The notes: generated by a model from the letters alone, not told the origin. A stretch of DNA of 64,000 bases from Stieleria mannarensis (GCF_014154935.1 NZ_JACEHH010000013.1:124001-188000), one strand, 5' to 3'. Shown: positions 35,701 to 45,904, numbered from the stretch's first letter. A program made the numbers and translations.

Positions 35701-37953
35701 GCGACGGGATCCAACAAAGACAACCCGGCGGCCAGCTATTTCAAAGTGCTGCGTGATCCCGAGAACACGATGGAGAACACGACCCACTTGTTCTTGGGGA
35801 TTCGATTCAATTGCAACAAGTGCCATGACCATCCGTTCGAGCGATGGACCCAAGACCAATATTACGAAATGGCAGCGTTCTTCGGGCAAGTGGATCTGCA
35901 AAACGACCCCGCTTCGGGCGGCAAAAAGATCGGCGGCACGGCCGTCGAAGGTGCCAAACCGCTGTATGAAAAGGTGGTCGACAAGCAAGAAGGCGAAGTC
36001 ATCCATGCCCGCACCGGTGAGGTCGCACCGCCGAGTTTCCCCTACGAGGTGCCTTGTGACGTGCCGGAACAAGGGACGCGTCGCGAAAAGTTGGCCGCCT
36101 GGATGACCGATGCCGACAACCCGTATTTCGCACGCAGTTTCGTCAACCGCTTGTGGGGCTATTTGCTGGGGGTCGGATTGATCGAGCCGATCGACGACAT
36201 CCGCGCCGGCAATCCGCCGACCAATCCCGAATTGCTGGATCATTTGACGCAACACTTCGTCGAATCCGGGTTTGATGTCCGCGGCATGTTGCGGCAGATC
36301 TGCAACAGCCGAACCTATCAGTTGAGCGTCGCAACCAACCCGCTGAACGAAGACGACACGTTGAATTACGCGCGTGCGATTCCGCGGCGATTGCCCGCCG
36401 AAGTCATCTATGACGCCGTGCACGCACTGACGGGCGCCGAAAGCAATATTCCCGGAATGCCCAAGGGAACCCGAGCGGCCGCCGTCACCGACTCCGGTGT
36501 CAAACTCAACGACGGATTCTTGCAAAACCTGGGACGCCCGGTCCGTGAGAGTGCTTGTGAATGTGAACGTTCCAGCGAGCTGCAACTCGGGCCGATCATG
36601 GCCCTGATCGGTGGACCGACGGTGGCAACGGCGATTGCCGATCCTAAAAACGAACTCGAACGCATCGTCCAAGAAAATCCGGATGACCGCGAGTTGGCGA
36701 CGGAGATCTTCCTGCGATCGATCGGTCGGCCGCCGACCGAAATCGAACTGGCCGCGTTCGATCAAATCAAACAGCAGATCAAGATCGACCACGAACTGCT
36801 GGAAAAAGAGTTGGCGGCCAAGGAGTCCGAGTGGGCCGAGCAGAAGCAAGAACTCGAACAGATCCGCGAAACCAAACTCGCCGAGACCAAAGCACAGCTG
36901 GCTGCACGAATCGAAGCGGCCAAGCCGGAACAAGAACGGCTGGCCAATGAACGCCAAGCCAGGATCGAGAAAGCTACCAAGGCACTCGAAGCGGTCAACC
37001 AAAAGCTGGCCGAAAAGGTCAAGCAATGGGAAACCGATCACGCCGCCGCGGTCGAATGGCATCCACTAAGACCCTCCAAAGCATCGTCGACCAACAAGGC
37101 CAAATTGGTCGCCGCGGCCGATCGATCGATCACCGCCAGCGGCAAAGCCGGCAAGGCGGTTTACACGATCCATTTCCCGACATCGCTGAAGAACATCACC
37201 GGATTCCGCTTGGAAGCCCTGTCCCATCCGGCGCTGCCGAGCAACGGTCCCGGGTTGCCACCCAACGGAAACTTTGTGATCACCGAACTGGAAATCAAAG
37301 TCGCATCCAAGGCCGACCCCAAAACCTTTTCCGATGTGACGATCGCGAGCGGCAAAGCCGACTACTTGCAGCAAGGCTTCACGATCGAAGCCACCTTTGA
37401 CGGCAACAAACGAGGCCAAGGCGGATGGGCGGTGGCCGGGGCGACCGGTGTCGACCATTGGGCCACGTTCAAGCTGAAGAAGCCGATTGAAAACGCCGAC
37501 GGCTGCGTGCTGCAATTCCAGATTCACCAATTCCACAACGCGGCCGATCACCAGCTGGGCAGGTTCCGCATCAGTGCGACGACCGACGGAGGTGACATTC
37601 CCTTGGACCTGCCCGAAACCTTACGCAGCATCGTCGCGACACCGGATGAAGATCGCGACGAAGCGGCAGAGAAGACACTGGTCGATTACGTCGGCAAAAC
37701 GGACGCAGATCGCACTAAGGCGGAAGCCGCGTTGGCCGAGGCCAGGAAGGCGGTTCCACGCGATGCCGAAACGGTCCGCTTGGAAAAACGCCGCGACGCG
37801 TTGATGGTTCCGACCCCCGACAACGCCCGAATCATCCGACTCCGCAACGATGTCGCGCAAAGTAAACAGCAAGTCCAGCGGTTGCGATTGACCGCGGCCG
37901 AAGACCTGACGTGGGCCCTGATCAACAGCCCCGCGTTTTTGTTCAACCACTAA
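32794..37953 (+). CDS. PSD1-type protein: planctomycete cytochrome c, WD40-like repeats, DUF1549, DUF1553
   Basis: About 1,719 residues from a GTG that opens a signal peptide (KTHFFFGRAAALLLVAVGL); the in-frame ATG at 32707 would add a charged 29-residue leader. An N-terminal PSCyt1 domain has a CYGCH haem site (Cys61). A WD40-like propeller follows (about 165-480, 'SPDGS' blades), then a beta domain and a second cysteine motif CNQGTCH (Cys657). DUF1549 (about 846-1036, LDLTGLPPT) and DUF1553 (from about 1083) come next, the latter interrupted by a long coiled-coil and sandwich insertion (about 1325-1610). It is probably a secreted haem protein of the large Planctomycetes-specific family, paired with the DUF1501 gene downstream. 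Biochemical activity of the family is poorly known. Confidence 0.92.
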   Translation: MKTHFFFGRAAALLLVAVGLSHTCVGSLSADDAPSSAETQAVAETPVSFSKQIEPIFRQNCYGCHQGAKQLGAYVMTDFTSLVQGGETGEPAIVPGHPEQSYLIDQITPVDGAAEMPKPPAKPLSDVEVELVRRWIAEGAQNDSTDGPTTPYSADNPPRYNEAPAVTSIDVSPDGSQIAIAGFHEVLLIDADSGAIDRRLIGISPRINSVRYSPDGSRLAAIGGTPGVRGEVQIWNPAGGELELSVPFTYDALSGAGWSPDGSKLAFGASDNVVRAIDAGTGTQVLFQGAHEDWIRDVAFTPDGTHLVSVARDMSCKLTEVETERFIDNITSITPGALSGGLSSIAMHPTRNEILIGGADGVAKVYRIFRETARKIGDDANLIRTLPAMKGRIFNVAINDDATRIAAVATLDGKSEVRVWAYDFTGTLTDELKKILAKRINDRSADEKKKADAYRKTETKQLASYRIDDAAAYSIAFAPDNSLVIAASNGTLQRLAEDGTVADTIDWYQASEQAETGDEQAIASHFDAKAWMATLDVASKDEVDPPSIQSIQVSPQSADFQSPYAYVQLVITATTTDGETIDVTRACSIETPEFITANTAGLLCGTHDGDGEVVVSLGKHRDTVKVVAKQISQGPQDSIGAVDFIRDVNPVLSRLGCNQGTCHGAQKGKNGFKLSLRGYDPIFDLRALTDDLAARRINAAAPEQSLMLRKPLGQTPHQGGVLMTQGDPYHAILRRWIADGSQLDLTTPRVTKLEVYPQNPVIQAIGTEQQVRLVAHYADGHVRDVTREAFIDSGNTEVATAGQGGLLKSVRRGEAAILARYEGNYVATTLTVMGNREDYQEQDYETWGKIDELVAAKWRRVKVQPSDLCDDAAFLRRVTLDLTGLPPTSEQVRDFMADDTPTQQKRAQVIDQLLGSEGYVDYWTNKWADLLQVNRKFLGVEGSKAFRDWIRTAVVENRPYDQFARQILTATGSNKDNPAASYFKVLRDPENTMENTTHLFLGIRFNCNKCHDHPFERWTQDQYYEMAAFFGQVDLQNDPASGGKKIGGTAVEGAKPLYEKVVDKQEGEVIHARTGEVAPPSFPYEVPCDVPEQGTRREKLAAWMTDADNPYFARSFVNRLWGYLLGVGLIEPIDDIRAGNPPTNPELLDHLTQHFVESGFDVRGMLRQICNSRTYQLSVATNPLNEDDTLNYARAIPRRLPAEVIYDAVHALTGAESNIPGMPKGTRAAAVTDSGVKLNDGFLQNLGRPVRESACECERSSELQLGPIMALIGGPTVATAIADPKNELERIVQENPDDRELATEIFLRSIGRPPTEIELAAFDQIKQQIKIDHELLEKELAAKESEWAEQKQELEQIRETKLAETKAQLAARIEAAKPEQERLANERQARIEKATKALEAVNQKLAEKVKQWETDHAAAVEWHPLRPSKASSTNKAKLVAAADRSITASGKAGKAVYTIHFPTSLKNITGFRLEALSHPALPSNGPGLPPNGNFVITELEIKVASKADPKTFSDVTIASGKADYLQQGFTIEATFDGNKRGQGGWAVAGATGVDHWATFKLKKPIENADGCVLQFQIHQFHNAADHQLGRFRISATTDGGDIPLDLPETLRSIVATPDEDRDEAAEKTLVDYVGKTDADRTKAEAALAEARKAVPRDAETVRLEKRRDALMVPTPDNARIIRLRNDVAQSKQQVQRLRLTAAEDLTWALINSPAFLFNH

Positions 37954-38045
37954 CGTGGGATAGGCTTCCAGCCTGTCAAACGCAACGTGGATAGGCTTCC
38001 AGCCTGTCAAACGCAACGTGGGATAGGCTTCCAGCCTGTCAAACG
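37952..38045 (+). repeat. Three tandem 31-32-bp units (GGATAGGCTTCCAGCCTGTC)
   Basis: Units 37952-37983, 37984-38014 and 38015-38045 are nearly identical; the second lacks one G. The core forms an AGGCT-TCC-AGCCT hairpin. The first unit overlaps the stop codon of the PSD1 gene. The array sits between two genes that are normally co-transcribed. Confidence 0.93.
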
Positions 38046-38068
38046 TAGCTACCTTCGCCAGAAGGTGG
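38045..38068 (+). repeat. Single REP-like element of the GTAGCTAC family
   Basis: GTAGCTACCTTCGCCAGAAG followed by GTGG, with a CCTTC/GAAGG stem and GCCA loop. It directly abuts the tandem 32-bp array and is the same family as at 32271-32332 and 47293-47358. Confidence 0.88.
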
Positions 38069-38130
38069 CTCCCCACCACACATTCCATCAAAACCGTCGA
38101 CCAACCCCGTCCCTTTCGGAGACCCCGATC

Positions 38131-39600
<1,470 letters not shown>

Positions 39601-40068
39601 GCGGGCGGGGGCTCACGGCTTGTTGGTTTATGCAGACCTACGCTTCCCATGCTAGCCCCTCGCTAACGCGTCGGGCCACAGGCATGATTACATCAACCTC
39701 GGATCTTTGATTCAATCAACAACCATCCAGGCCTCAAGCGTGAAACACGCGATGCTTGAATCAATCCGCCCGCAATCCTGAAATTATTACCTGCGGGTTT
39801 GAAAAACATTCTTCGCGTGATGACGTTCTGTTGGTCATCGTTTGAACACCGCGATCGGTTTTTCACGCCGCAAATCGCGGCAGATTCTTGGGCTTCACGT
39901 TTTTTCGGTCCGGCAATTGGTCCGGTCGATGCTTCTTCCGACGTTTCAACGCTCGCCGGCTATTGAACGTAACACCGTTCCCGGCGAGCGTCACGTTTGG
40001 AACGCGATCGCACTGCATGGGCAGGCCGTGTTTCAACGCATCACACCTTGATCGAAGGATAAAAAGGT
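39601..40068. other. 468-bp spacer without a recognisable gene
   Basis: It contains short imperfect palindromes (for example CAAGC...GCTTG near 39735-39757) and a region 39605-39690 with weak similarity to the GTTGATTT/CTAGCCCC repeat family seen at 44270. An AAGG ribosome-binding site (AAGGATAAAAAGGT) lies just before the RTX gene at 40069. No ORF here has convincing protein features. Confidence 0.6.
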
Positions 40069-41634
40069 ATGAAACGTTTGAGTGTACAGGCTCTGGAAAG
40101 CCGTAAGCTGTTGGCGGCCGATATCGGCGTTGTGGATTCAACGCTGCACATCGAAGGCACCGGCGGCAACGACATTGCAGAAGTCTACACCGTTGAAAAC
40201 TCCGTCGTCGTCAAGCTGCAAACCGAAGGCGCCGACGGACAGGTCGCGTCGATGGAGCAGACATTTGACGCCGAACAAATTGATGGCATCATTTTCGAAG
40301 CTTTGGGCGGCGATGACTTGCTGGTCAACGAAACCTCTTTGGATTCCATCATGCGAGCCGGAGGCGGAAACGATGTCCTGATGGGCGGCGCCGGCCGAGA
40401 CATTCTGGTCGCCGGCCCCGGTGCCGACGTCGTGCTCGGTGGCGGCGGCGACGATGTGATCTTGGGTGGTCCCGGCGACAACGTGATCATCGACTCGGCC
40501 GATGAAGCCGCCGATGATTCGACCGGCGATACGTCCACCGATTCCGAATCGGGAGGAGACACGGTCGTTGATGAAGCCACTGATGACGCACCTTCGGCAG
40601 AAGACGGCGCCGACCAGGATATCGACGATACTCCGTTGGGCGATCTGCTGACCAACGGTGATGCCGATTCACAAGACTGCGATCTGGAGCCCGTCGCGGA
40701 GGATGACGCCGATGCGACGGCGGAGACAACCTCCGAAGACACCGTCGGAATTCTCGGCGAACCCGATCCGGTTGATGTTGCTGATGGGGACGCCGTTGAC
40801 GATGCCGTCGAACCGACCGGGGAAGTGACCACCGACCCGGTCGATGAAACCGACGGTGAAGTGACCGGAGAAGCCGACGGTGAAGTGACCGGAGAAGCCG
40901 GCGGTGAAGTGACCGGAGAAGCCGACGGTGAAGTGACCGGAGAAGCCGACGGTGAAGTGACCGGAGAAGTCGACGGTGAAGTGACCGGAGAAGCCGACGG
41001 TGAAGTGACCGGAGAAGTGACCGGAGAAGCCGACGGTGAAGTGACCGGAGAAGCCGACGGTGAAGTGACCGGAGAAGCCGACGGTGAAGTGACCGGAGAA
41101 GTCGACGGTGAAGTGACCGGAGAAGCCGACGGTGAAGTGACCGGAGAGGTCGACGGTGAAGTGACCGGAGAAGCCGACGGTGAAGTGACCGGAGAAGTCG
41201 ACGGTGAAGTGACCGGAGAAGTCGACGGTGAAGTGACCGGAGAAGCCGGCGGTGAAGTGACCGGAGAAGCCGGCGGTGAAGTAACCGGAGAAGTCGACGG
41301 TGAAGTGACCGGAGAAGTCGACGGTGAAGTGACCGGAGAAGTCGACGGCGAAGTGACCGGAGAAGATGCCCCCGAGTCTCAGTCGGACATTATCGACCCG
41401 CAGCCTGTCGCGGAGGGCTCTGATGACAGCGACGACGAGACGGTCGACCCGGTTGCCGAGAACACCGATGATTCCTCTGACATCGCCGAAGTTGAAACCG
41501 ACAACGACGTCATCTTCGGTGGCACCGGCAACGATTGGATCTTCGGCGAAAGCGGTGATGACATCGTGTTCGGTGGCGATTCCCCGTTGGCCGAAGACCT
41601 GCTGACGCAACTGCTGGCCGATCGTTTGGCCTGA
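40069..41634 (+). CDS. RTX-type surface protein with LEPRxLL-like N-terminus and DGEVTGEA minisatellite
   Basis: 521 residues. The N-terminus MKRLSVQALESRKLLAAD resembles the LEPRxLL motif of planctomycete exoproteins. Residues about 80-145 carry RTX calcium nonapeptides (GGGNDVLMGGAGRDILVAG). An acidic linker (about 145-260) is followed by 21 octapeptide units of DGEVTGEA type (262-433). A short RTX cluster (DNDVIFGGTGNDWIFG) and an alpha tail follow. The protein is strongly acidic (Asp/Glu). It is probably secreted and calcium-binding, with the octapeptide array acting as a flexible spacer. No protease or lipase domain is present. Its Shine-Dalgarno site is good. Confidence 0.88.
   Translation: MKRLSVQALESRKLLAADIGVVDSTLHIEGTGGNDIAEVYTVENSVVVKLQTEGADGQVASMEQTFDAEQIDGIIFEALGGDDLLVNETSLDSIMRAGGGNDVLMGGAGRDILVAGPGADVVLGGGGDDVILGGPGDNVIIDSADEAADDSTGDTSTDSESGGDTVVDEATDDAPSAEDGADQDIDDTPLGDLLTNGDADSQDCDLEPVAEDDADATAETTSEDTVGILGEPDPVDVADGDAVDDAVEPTGEVTTDPVDETDGEVTGEADGEVTGEAGGEVTGEADGEVTGEADGEVTGEVDGEVTGEADGEVTGEVTGEADGEVTGEADGEVTGEADGEVTGEVDGEVTGEADGEVTGEVDGEVTGEADGEVTGEVDGEVTGEVDGEVTGEAGGEVTGEAGGEVTGEVDGEVTGEVDGEVTGEVDGEVTGEDAPESQSDIIDPQPVAEGSDDSDDETVDPVAENTDDSSDIAEVETDNDVIFGGTGNDWIFGESGDDIVFGGDSPLAEDLLTQLLADRLA
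40852..41367 (+). repeat. 24-bp coding minisatellite, 21 units
   Basis: 516 bp of GACGGTGAAGTGACCGGAGA-type units. Twenty units are 24 bp; the seventh carries an extra 12 bp (an additional VTGE). Variation is limited to a few positions (GCC or GTC at the end, GGC for GAC at the start). Array length is a multiple of 3, so the frame is kept. Confidence 0.97.
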
Positions 41635-41696
41635 ATCAATTCCTTCACGAGCGTTTGATGCGCTCCGACAAAATTCGGCTGGGGCAAGGATGCCTC

Positions 41697-42944
41697 CTAG
41701 GCCGGATCATACGCGCCGCTTCCCAGGCCCGGACCACGTGGGATGAAGTGACACATCGCGATGCCTAAGAAATAGAGCACCATCAAGGGAACCGCCAACG
41801 CGACCATGCTGGTGACATCGGCCGGGGTCAGAATCATCGACAAGATAAAGATCACCAGAATCGCTACACGCCAGCTGCCGACATACATCTCGGTTTCGAT
41901 CAACCCGATCCGTTGCAGGAACAACATCACCAAGGGCAACTGAAACGCCAGGCCGAATCCCAACGGCAGCAGCAGCACGAAATTAATGTAGTACGTCAGC
42001 CGCGGTTCCACTTCGACGTCCATGCTGCCGTTGAACGCGAGCAAGAAGTTCAACACGTAGTGCAAGACCAGAAAGAACGCCAGCACCACGCCGGAAACGA
42101 ACAACGTCACGCTGACCGGCAAATAGATGTAGACGTACTTGCGTTCGTGGCGATGCAGCCCCGCGGCGACGAACTGCCACAGAAAATAGAACACACCGGG
42201 CGAGGACAACACGGCCCCGACGATCAATCCCGCCTTGACCCAGATCATGAACGACTCTTCGACTTTGAACGTGCTCAGGCCTTTGGTGTCGCGAATGAAT
42301 TGGACTTTCGGACGCAGATCCGAGGCGGCCGGCAGGGCACGCAAGATGTCTGCGATCTCGCGCGGTTTGACACGCGTCCCCGGCGTCGCCGTCGCCAGCG
42401 GCGGCACGACAGCCGGCCCGGCGGTCTGGATCGCCGCCTCGGCAGGTTGCTCGGCGCCGGTTTCTGTTGCGTCTGGTTTTGCAGCGTCTGGTTTTGTCTC
42501 GCCCTTTTCCGCGGCCTGTTTCGCCTCGCCGGATGATCCGGTCGCCGGAATCAGCTCGATCGATTCCGGGGTCAGGTTTTGCAGTTCGTCGGGGATCTCG
42601 TAGATCACCTGCCACTTCAGCGACCGTTCGGTGATCAACGGCAGCAACGCCTGAACATCTGGATCCTCCATGTCTTCGTAGCCCAGCATGGCTAGGCTAC
42701 GCTTGGCGTTGAAGTCGACGATCGCGGCTTTCAGCGGTTCGGCGACGTAGCGAACCACTTGGTTGGCGACGGTCAGTCCGAAGGCCAATCCGATGCCTAG
42801 GCAGATGATGGCTCGGACGAGAGAATGCCGTAGCTCTTCAAGGTGCTCGCCGAAGGTCATCGTCGAGTTTTCGAAGAGGTCGTCTTTCGGCCGCGTGATG
42901 TGAGGCGGGTGGGCCGAGGGATTGCGTTTAGCCGTAGCGTCCAC
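41697..42944 (-). CDS. tatC: Twin-arginine translocase subunit TatC with a large periplasmic insertion
   Basis: 415 residues from a GTG; MTFGEHLEELRHSL at residue 29 is the TatC signature and an alternative start is its ATG at 42860. TM1 is about 43-65. The typical first periplasmic loop of about 25-40 residues is replaced by roughly 140 extra residues (about 80-222), Ala/Thr/Pro/Glu-rich in the middle (AEKGETKPDAAKPDATETGA). The conserved LSTFKVEESFMIWVKAGLIV follows, then five further TM helices including the AGLHRHERK motif. It receives Tat signal peptides and forms the TatABC receptor; the DUF1501 protein is a likely client. TatA/B are not in the window. Confidence 0.93.
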   Translation of the reverse strand: MDATAKRNPSAHPPHITRPKDDLFENSTMTFGEHLEELRHSLVRAIICLGIGLAFGLTVANQVVRYVAEPLKAAIVDFNAKRSLAMLGYEDMEDPDVQALLPLITERSLKWQVIYEIPDELQNLTPESIELIPATGSSGEAKQAAEKGETKPDAAKPDATETGAEQPAEAAIQTAGPAVVPPLATATPGTRVKPREIADILRALPAASDLRPKVQFIRDTKGLSTFKVEESFMIWVKAGLIVGAVLSSPGVFYFLWQFVAAGLHRHERKYVYIYLPVSVTLFVSGVVLAFFLVLHYVLNFLLAFNGSMDVEVEPRLTYYINFVLLLPLGFGLAFQLPLVMLFLQRIGLIETEMYVGSWRVAILVIFILSMILTPADVTSMVALAVPLMVLYFLGIAMCHFIPRGPGLGSGAYDPA

Positions 42945-43223
42945 GATTGATTAACTGTTCCGGGAAAGTTGAATGAGCGCGAAAGACCGACGCAGTCGAC
43001 ATCAACGGACGACGGCGATCGGGCCACCAGAAAGAATTCCGTCAGAGGGGAATCCTGGGGTTCGGCCGATGTCCATAGCCGAACAGTTTAGCAAAAGCGT
43101 CCGGAAAGTCGGACTGTCCTTGTCCGCTACATTTGGCGCTTTCAGGCAGATCTTCGTGACCGCGGATTCATTATCCATCTAATTGAACCAATTGTGCCGC
43201 CTTTTGTCACCGCCCAATCCACC

Positions 43224-44192
43224 ATGACGATCAAAGAATCTCCCTATCCGCTGAAATTTCGCCCCCTGATCAAGCAAACCCTCTGGGGTGGTTCGAAACT
43301 GGGGCAGTTGCTGGGAAAATCGATCGGCGACGAGAATAATTATGCCGAAAGCTGGGAAATCGTCGATCACGGCCAGGACCAAAGCGTGGTCGAGAACGGC
43401 CCCCTGGCCGGCGAATCGCTCGCCGGGCTGATTCGAACGGACGCCTCGTGGACGCTCGGCAATTCGACGACCGATGCGATGTTTCCCCTGCTGCTGAAAT
43501 ACCTGGACTGCAACCGCGTCCTCTCGGTCCAAGTCCACCCCGATGACGCCTACGGCCAGACGATGGAGGTCCCCGACCGCGGCAAGACGGAAGCCTGGTA
43601 CGTCGTCGATGCCCAGCCGGGCAGTTTGATCTATGCGGGGCTCAAACGCGGCGTCGATCGCGCGGCCCTGGCCGAAGCGATGGCGGCCGGCGAGACCAAC
43701 CGCGTGCTGCACTCCTTCTCCCCCAGCCCGGGCGACTGTGTGTTCATCCCCGCGGGGACCGTCCACGCCCTGGGCGCCGGGTTGGTGATCGCCGAAATCC
43801 AACAATCCAGCGATACCACGTTCCGGTTGTTCGATTGGAACCGTGTCGGCGCCGACGGGAATCCGCGACCGCTGCACGTCGAGCAGTCGCTGGAGGTCTC
43901 GGACTATGAATCCGGCCCCGTCGCGGCCCGTCAGAGTGATCCCGCGGTCGAGGGTTGGCAGCGATTGGTGGCCTGTGACAAGTTCGAATTGTCGTCGCTG
44001 GAAAACGGCAGTGGGACCGTCGGCGGAGACGAACGGTTTCACATTTTGACCGTCCCGCACGGCACGGCGACGCTCCGCACGCCCGACGAGTCGATGGAAT
44101 TGTCGCGCGGCCAGTCGGTGTTGTTGCCCGCGGCGATGCCGGAGTGCTCGATCACGTGCAACGCCGAGTCGACGGTGCTGCGGGCGGAGTGA
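43224..44192 (+). CDS. manA: Mannose-6-phosphate isomerase, class I (cupin)
   Basis: 322 residues from MTIKESPYPLKFRP; a GTG at 43194 would add ten residues. Zinc ligands of the family are visible: Gln103 and His105 in VQVHPDD, Glu123 in KTEAWYV, His181 in GTVHALG. It is the short, Bacillus-type version rather than the ~390-residue enterobacterial one. It interconverts mannose-6-phosphate and fructose-6-phosphate, feeding mannose into glycolysis or providing GDP-mannose precursors. It is divergent to tatC across a 279-bp spacer in which I see no other gene. Confidence 0.92.
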   Translation: MTIKESPYPLKFRPLIKQTLWGGSKLGQLLGKSIGDENNYAESWEIVDHGQDQSVVENGPLAGESLAGLIRTDASWTLGNSTTDAMFPLLLKYLDCNRVLSVQVHPDDAYGQTMEVPDRGKTEAWYVVDAQPGSLIYAGLKRGVDRAALAEAMAAGETNRVLHSFSPSPGDCVFIPAGTVHALGAGLVIAEIQQSSDTTFRLFDWNRVGADGNPRPLHVEQSLEVSDYESGPVAARQSDPAVEGWQRLVACDKFELSSLENGSGTVGGDERFHILTVPHGTATLRTPDESMELSRGQSVLLPAAMPECSITCNAESTVLRAE

Positions 44193-44202
44193 GAAGCCCG
44201 CC

Positions 44203-44268
44203 GCAATTGCCAGGCTCGCTGCGTGAGCAAGGGGCTCCGCGTCGCCAATCGCGGGGCCGCTCGCTGAC
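44203..44268 (+). repeat. Dispersed repeat, copy of the GCCAGGCTCG family
   Basis: CAATTGCCAGGCTCG followed by GCGTGAGCAAGGGGC and a GGCCGCTCGCTGAC half matches the element at 45905-46010, which has the same order of blocks. The two halves pair as GAGCAAG.../...CTCGCTGAC-type arms. Confidence 0.75.
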
Positions 44269-44269
44269 C

Positions 44270-44385
44270 GGCCTGTTGATTTAGTCGAGATGAAACAGCT
44301 AACGATTAGCCGATGGGCGCTAGCCCCGGTTTTGCGGCGGCGAGAACCGCGGCTAGTGCCGTGCGGCTGATTAGATCAACAGGCC
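44270..44385. repeat. 116-bp MITE-like element with GGCCTGTTGAT terminal inverted repeats
   Basis: The left end GGCCTGTTGATTTAG and right end TTAGATCAACAGGCC are inverted. The interior GATTAGCCG...GCTAGCC.CGGTT pairs with AACCGCGGCTAG...CGGCTGATTA, so the whole element can fold as a long imperfect hairpin. Its left 59 bp recur inverted at 62221-62279 with two mismatches. There is no coding capacity. Confidence 0.85.
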
Positions 44386-44416
44386 GTGACGCGTCCCGCT
44401 GGCATGGGGAAACGAC

Positions 44417-45667
44417 TTACTGCGCCAATTCGTCGGTCAGCAAGAAATCCTTGTGGGGCACTTCGCTCTTGGCCCCGTTGGGCGTCAAGATCGCCTGGTA
44501 CACCCGATAGCCGATCGTGTTGGCGACCGACTTGGTCGATCCATCGGCAAACACCATGTTGGCTTGGTCGGGGTGGTTGGACGTCGGCCGCGCGAGATCC
44601 CGGCAATTGCTAAGATTCATTTCCAAGATATCGTTCCGCAGGGCGCCCGAGGTGCCGGCGGTTCCGTTGATGCGGTGAACGGCTTGGACCGGATTGTTCG
44701 GGCCACCGGGATAGGCGGGAACGGCTGGGTCGTCGTCTTCGAAATGCCAGACCATGCCGGTGGCGAACTTCGCGCGCAGGTAGACTTGCATGATCGTGGG
44801 CGGTCCAATCGACGAATCACTCGTTGCCGACGGTTGTGCCCAGTCCAGTTGGCCGGTGCCGCTGACCTGTTTCAGGTCGTCACCGGCGGTGAATCCGGGC
44901 TGGTACCATCCGAGTGCTTGCAGGTTTTCGCTGAACATCGCCGTATTGCTCTGCCCGTCTTTGATGTCCTCCAGCGTCATCTTGCCGTTCGAGACCGCGA
45001 AGAACCCCGGTGCAATCGGGTCGCCCATGTATCCGCTGCGGAAAAGTCCGTTCTTACTGTTCTCGGACTGATTGAAGACGAACGCCGCTCCGGTCACGCT
45101 CGGGTTATCGATGACGTTTGACACGAAGGCCGGCGGACTTGCATTGTTGGGTCCGGAGTCGACCGAGCCGTTGTTGGTGATGTAACTGTTGTAGCCGAAC
45201 CGGCCACGCGAAACGGTGCTGCTGGGGCATCGGAACACGTCCACCGTCGCCCCGGATCGTTCATTCCACGCCGCGACTCCACTGCCGTCATCCTCGGAAA
45301 TCACCGGGAACTTGTTCTGCGACCAGCGTTCGTATAGCGGCTGGTTGTCCAGAAACGGCAACAAGGCGACGCCATAGCCGCCAATTTTCAGGTGGGCAGC
45401 AATCGGCGGTCCGCCGGGAACGGCCGGGTCATTGGTCCCGCCGGCAAATGCCCCATAGGCATTTGTGTAATACGGCAGCCGGCCCTTTTGCGAATGAAAG
45501 TTCTGCGTCGCCAAACCCAGCTGCTTCAGGTTGTTCAAGCACTGCACGTTTCGCATCCGCTCGCGCACGGCACCGATCGCGGGCAGCAGCAAACCGACCA
45601 AAATCCCGATGATGGCGATCACCACCAGCAACTCGACCAGGGTGAAACCCTTTGTTTGACGTTTCAT
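44417..45667 (-). CDS. DUF1559 prepilin-like protein
   Basis: 416 residues. The N-terminus [20 protein letters not shown] is a type IV prepilin/pseudopilin leader (cleavage between Gly7 and Phe8). It is followed by the DUF1559 domain, ending in the characteristic H-X9-DG motif ([12 protein letters not shown], about residue 379). Planctomycetes carry many such paralogues, generally thought to be exported by a type II/IV pilus-like machinery. The specific role is unknown. It is a single gene flanked by repeat-bearing spacers. Confidence 0.95.
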   Translation of the reverse strand: MKRQTKGFTLVELLVVIAIIGILVGLLLPAIGAVRERMRNVQCLNNLKQLGLATQNFHSQKGRLPYYTNAYGAFAGGTNDPAVPGGPPIAAHLKIGGYGVALLPFLDNQPLYERWSQNKFPVISEDDGSGVAAWNERSGATVDVFRCPSSTVSRGRFGYNSYITNNGSVDSGPNNASPPAFVSNVIDNPSVTGAAFVFNQSENSKNGLFRSGYMGDPIAPGFFAVSNGKMTLEDIKDGQSNTAMFSENLQALGWYQPGFTAGDDLKQVSGTGQLDWAQPSATSDSSIGPPTIMQVYLRAKFATGMVWHFEDDDPAVPAYPGGPNNPVQAVHRINGTAGTSGALRNDILEMNLSNCRDLARPTSNHPDQANMVFADGSTKSVANTIGYRVYQAILTPNGAKSEVPHKDFLLTDELAQ

Positions 45668-45904
45668 TTGCTCGCGTTCCGAACGAAGAGAAGAAGAGAC
45701 CAGCGATCCGATTCAATCAGACCTTTAATGTTTCCGAACTGGCCGGCATGGGTTTGTAATCGGTTCCCGCACGATTTACTGAATCCTATTATCGCCGTAT
45801 TTGGGAGCGAGTGCAAACGCAACGGCCGTTGAATTGCTAGAAAAATCGCTACCCATTCAGGGTGGTTTGGTCAAAAGGACGGCAGTTTTGTCCACTGACA
45901 GGGT

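Noticed and set aside
40669-41610. Minus-strand ORF of repeated 'FSGHFTVD' units
   Set aside because: Reverse translation of the 24-bp minisatellite; the plus frame has the RBS, RTX motifs and the N-terminal motif.
42973-43182. 69-residue ORF between tatC and manA
   Set aside because: No Shine-Dalgarno site, no domain pattern, and it lies in the divergent promoter region.
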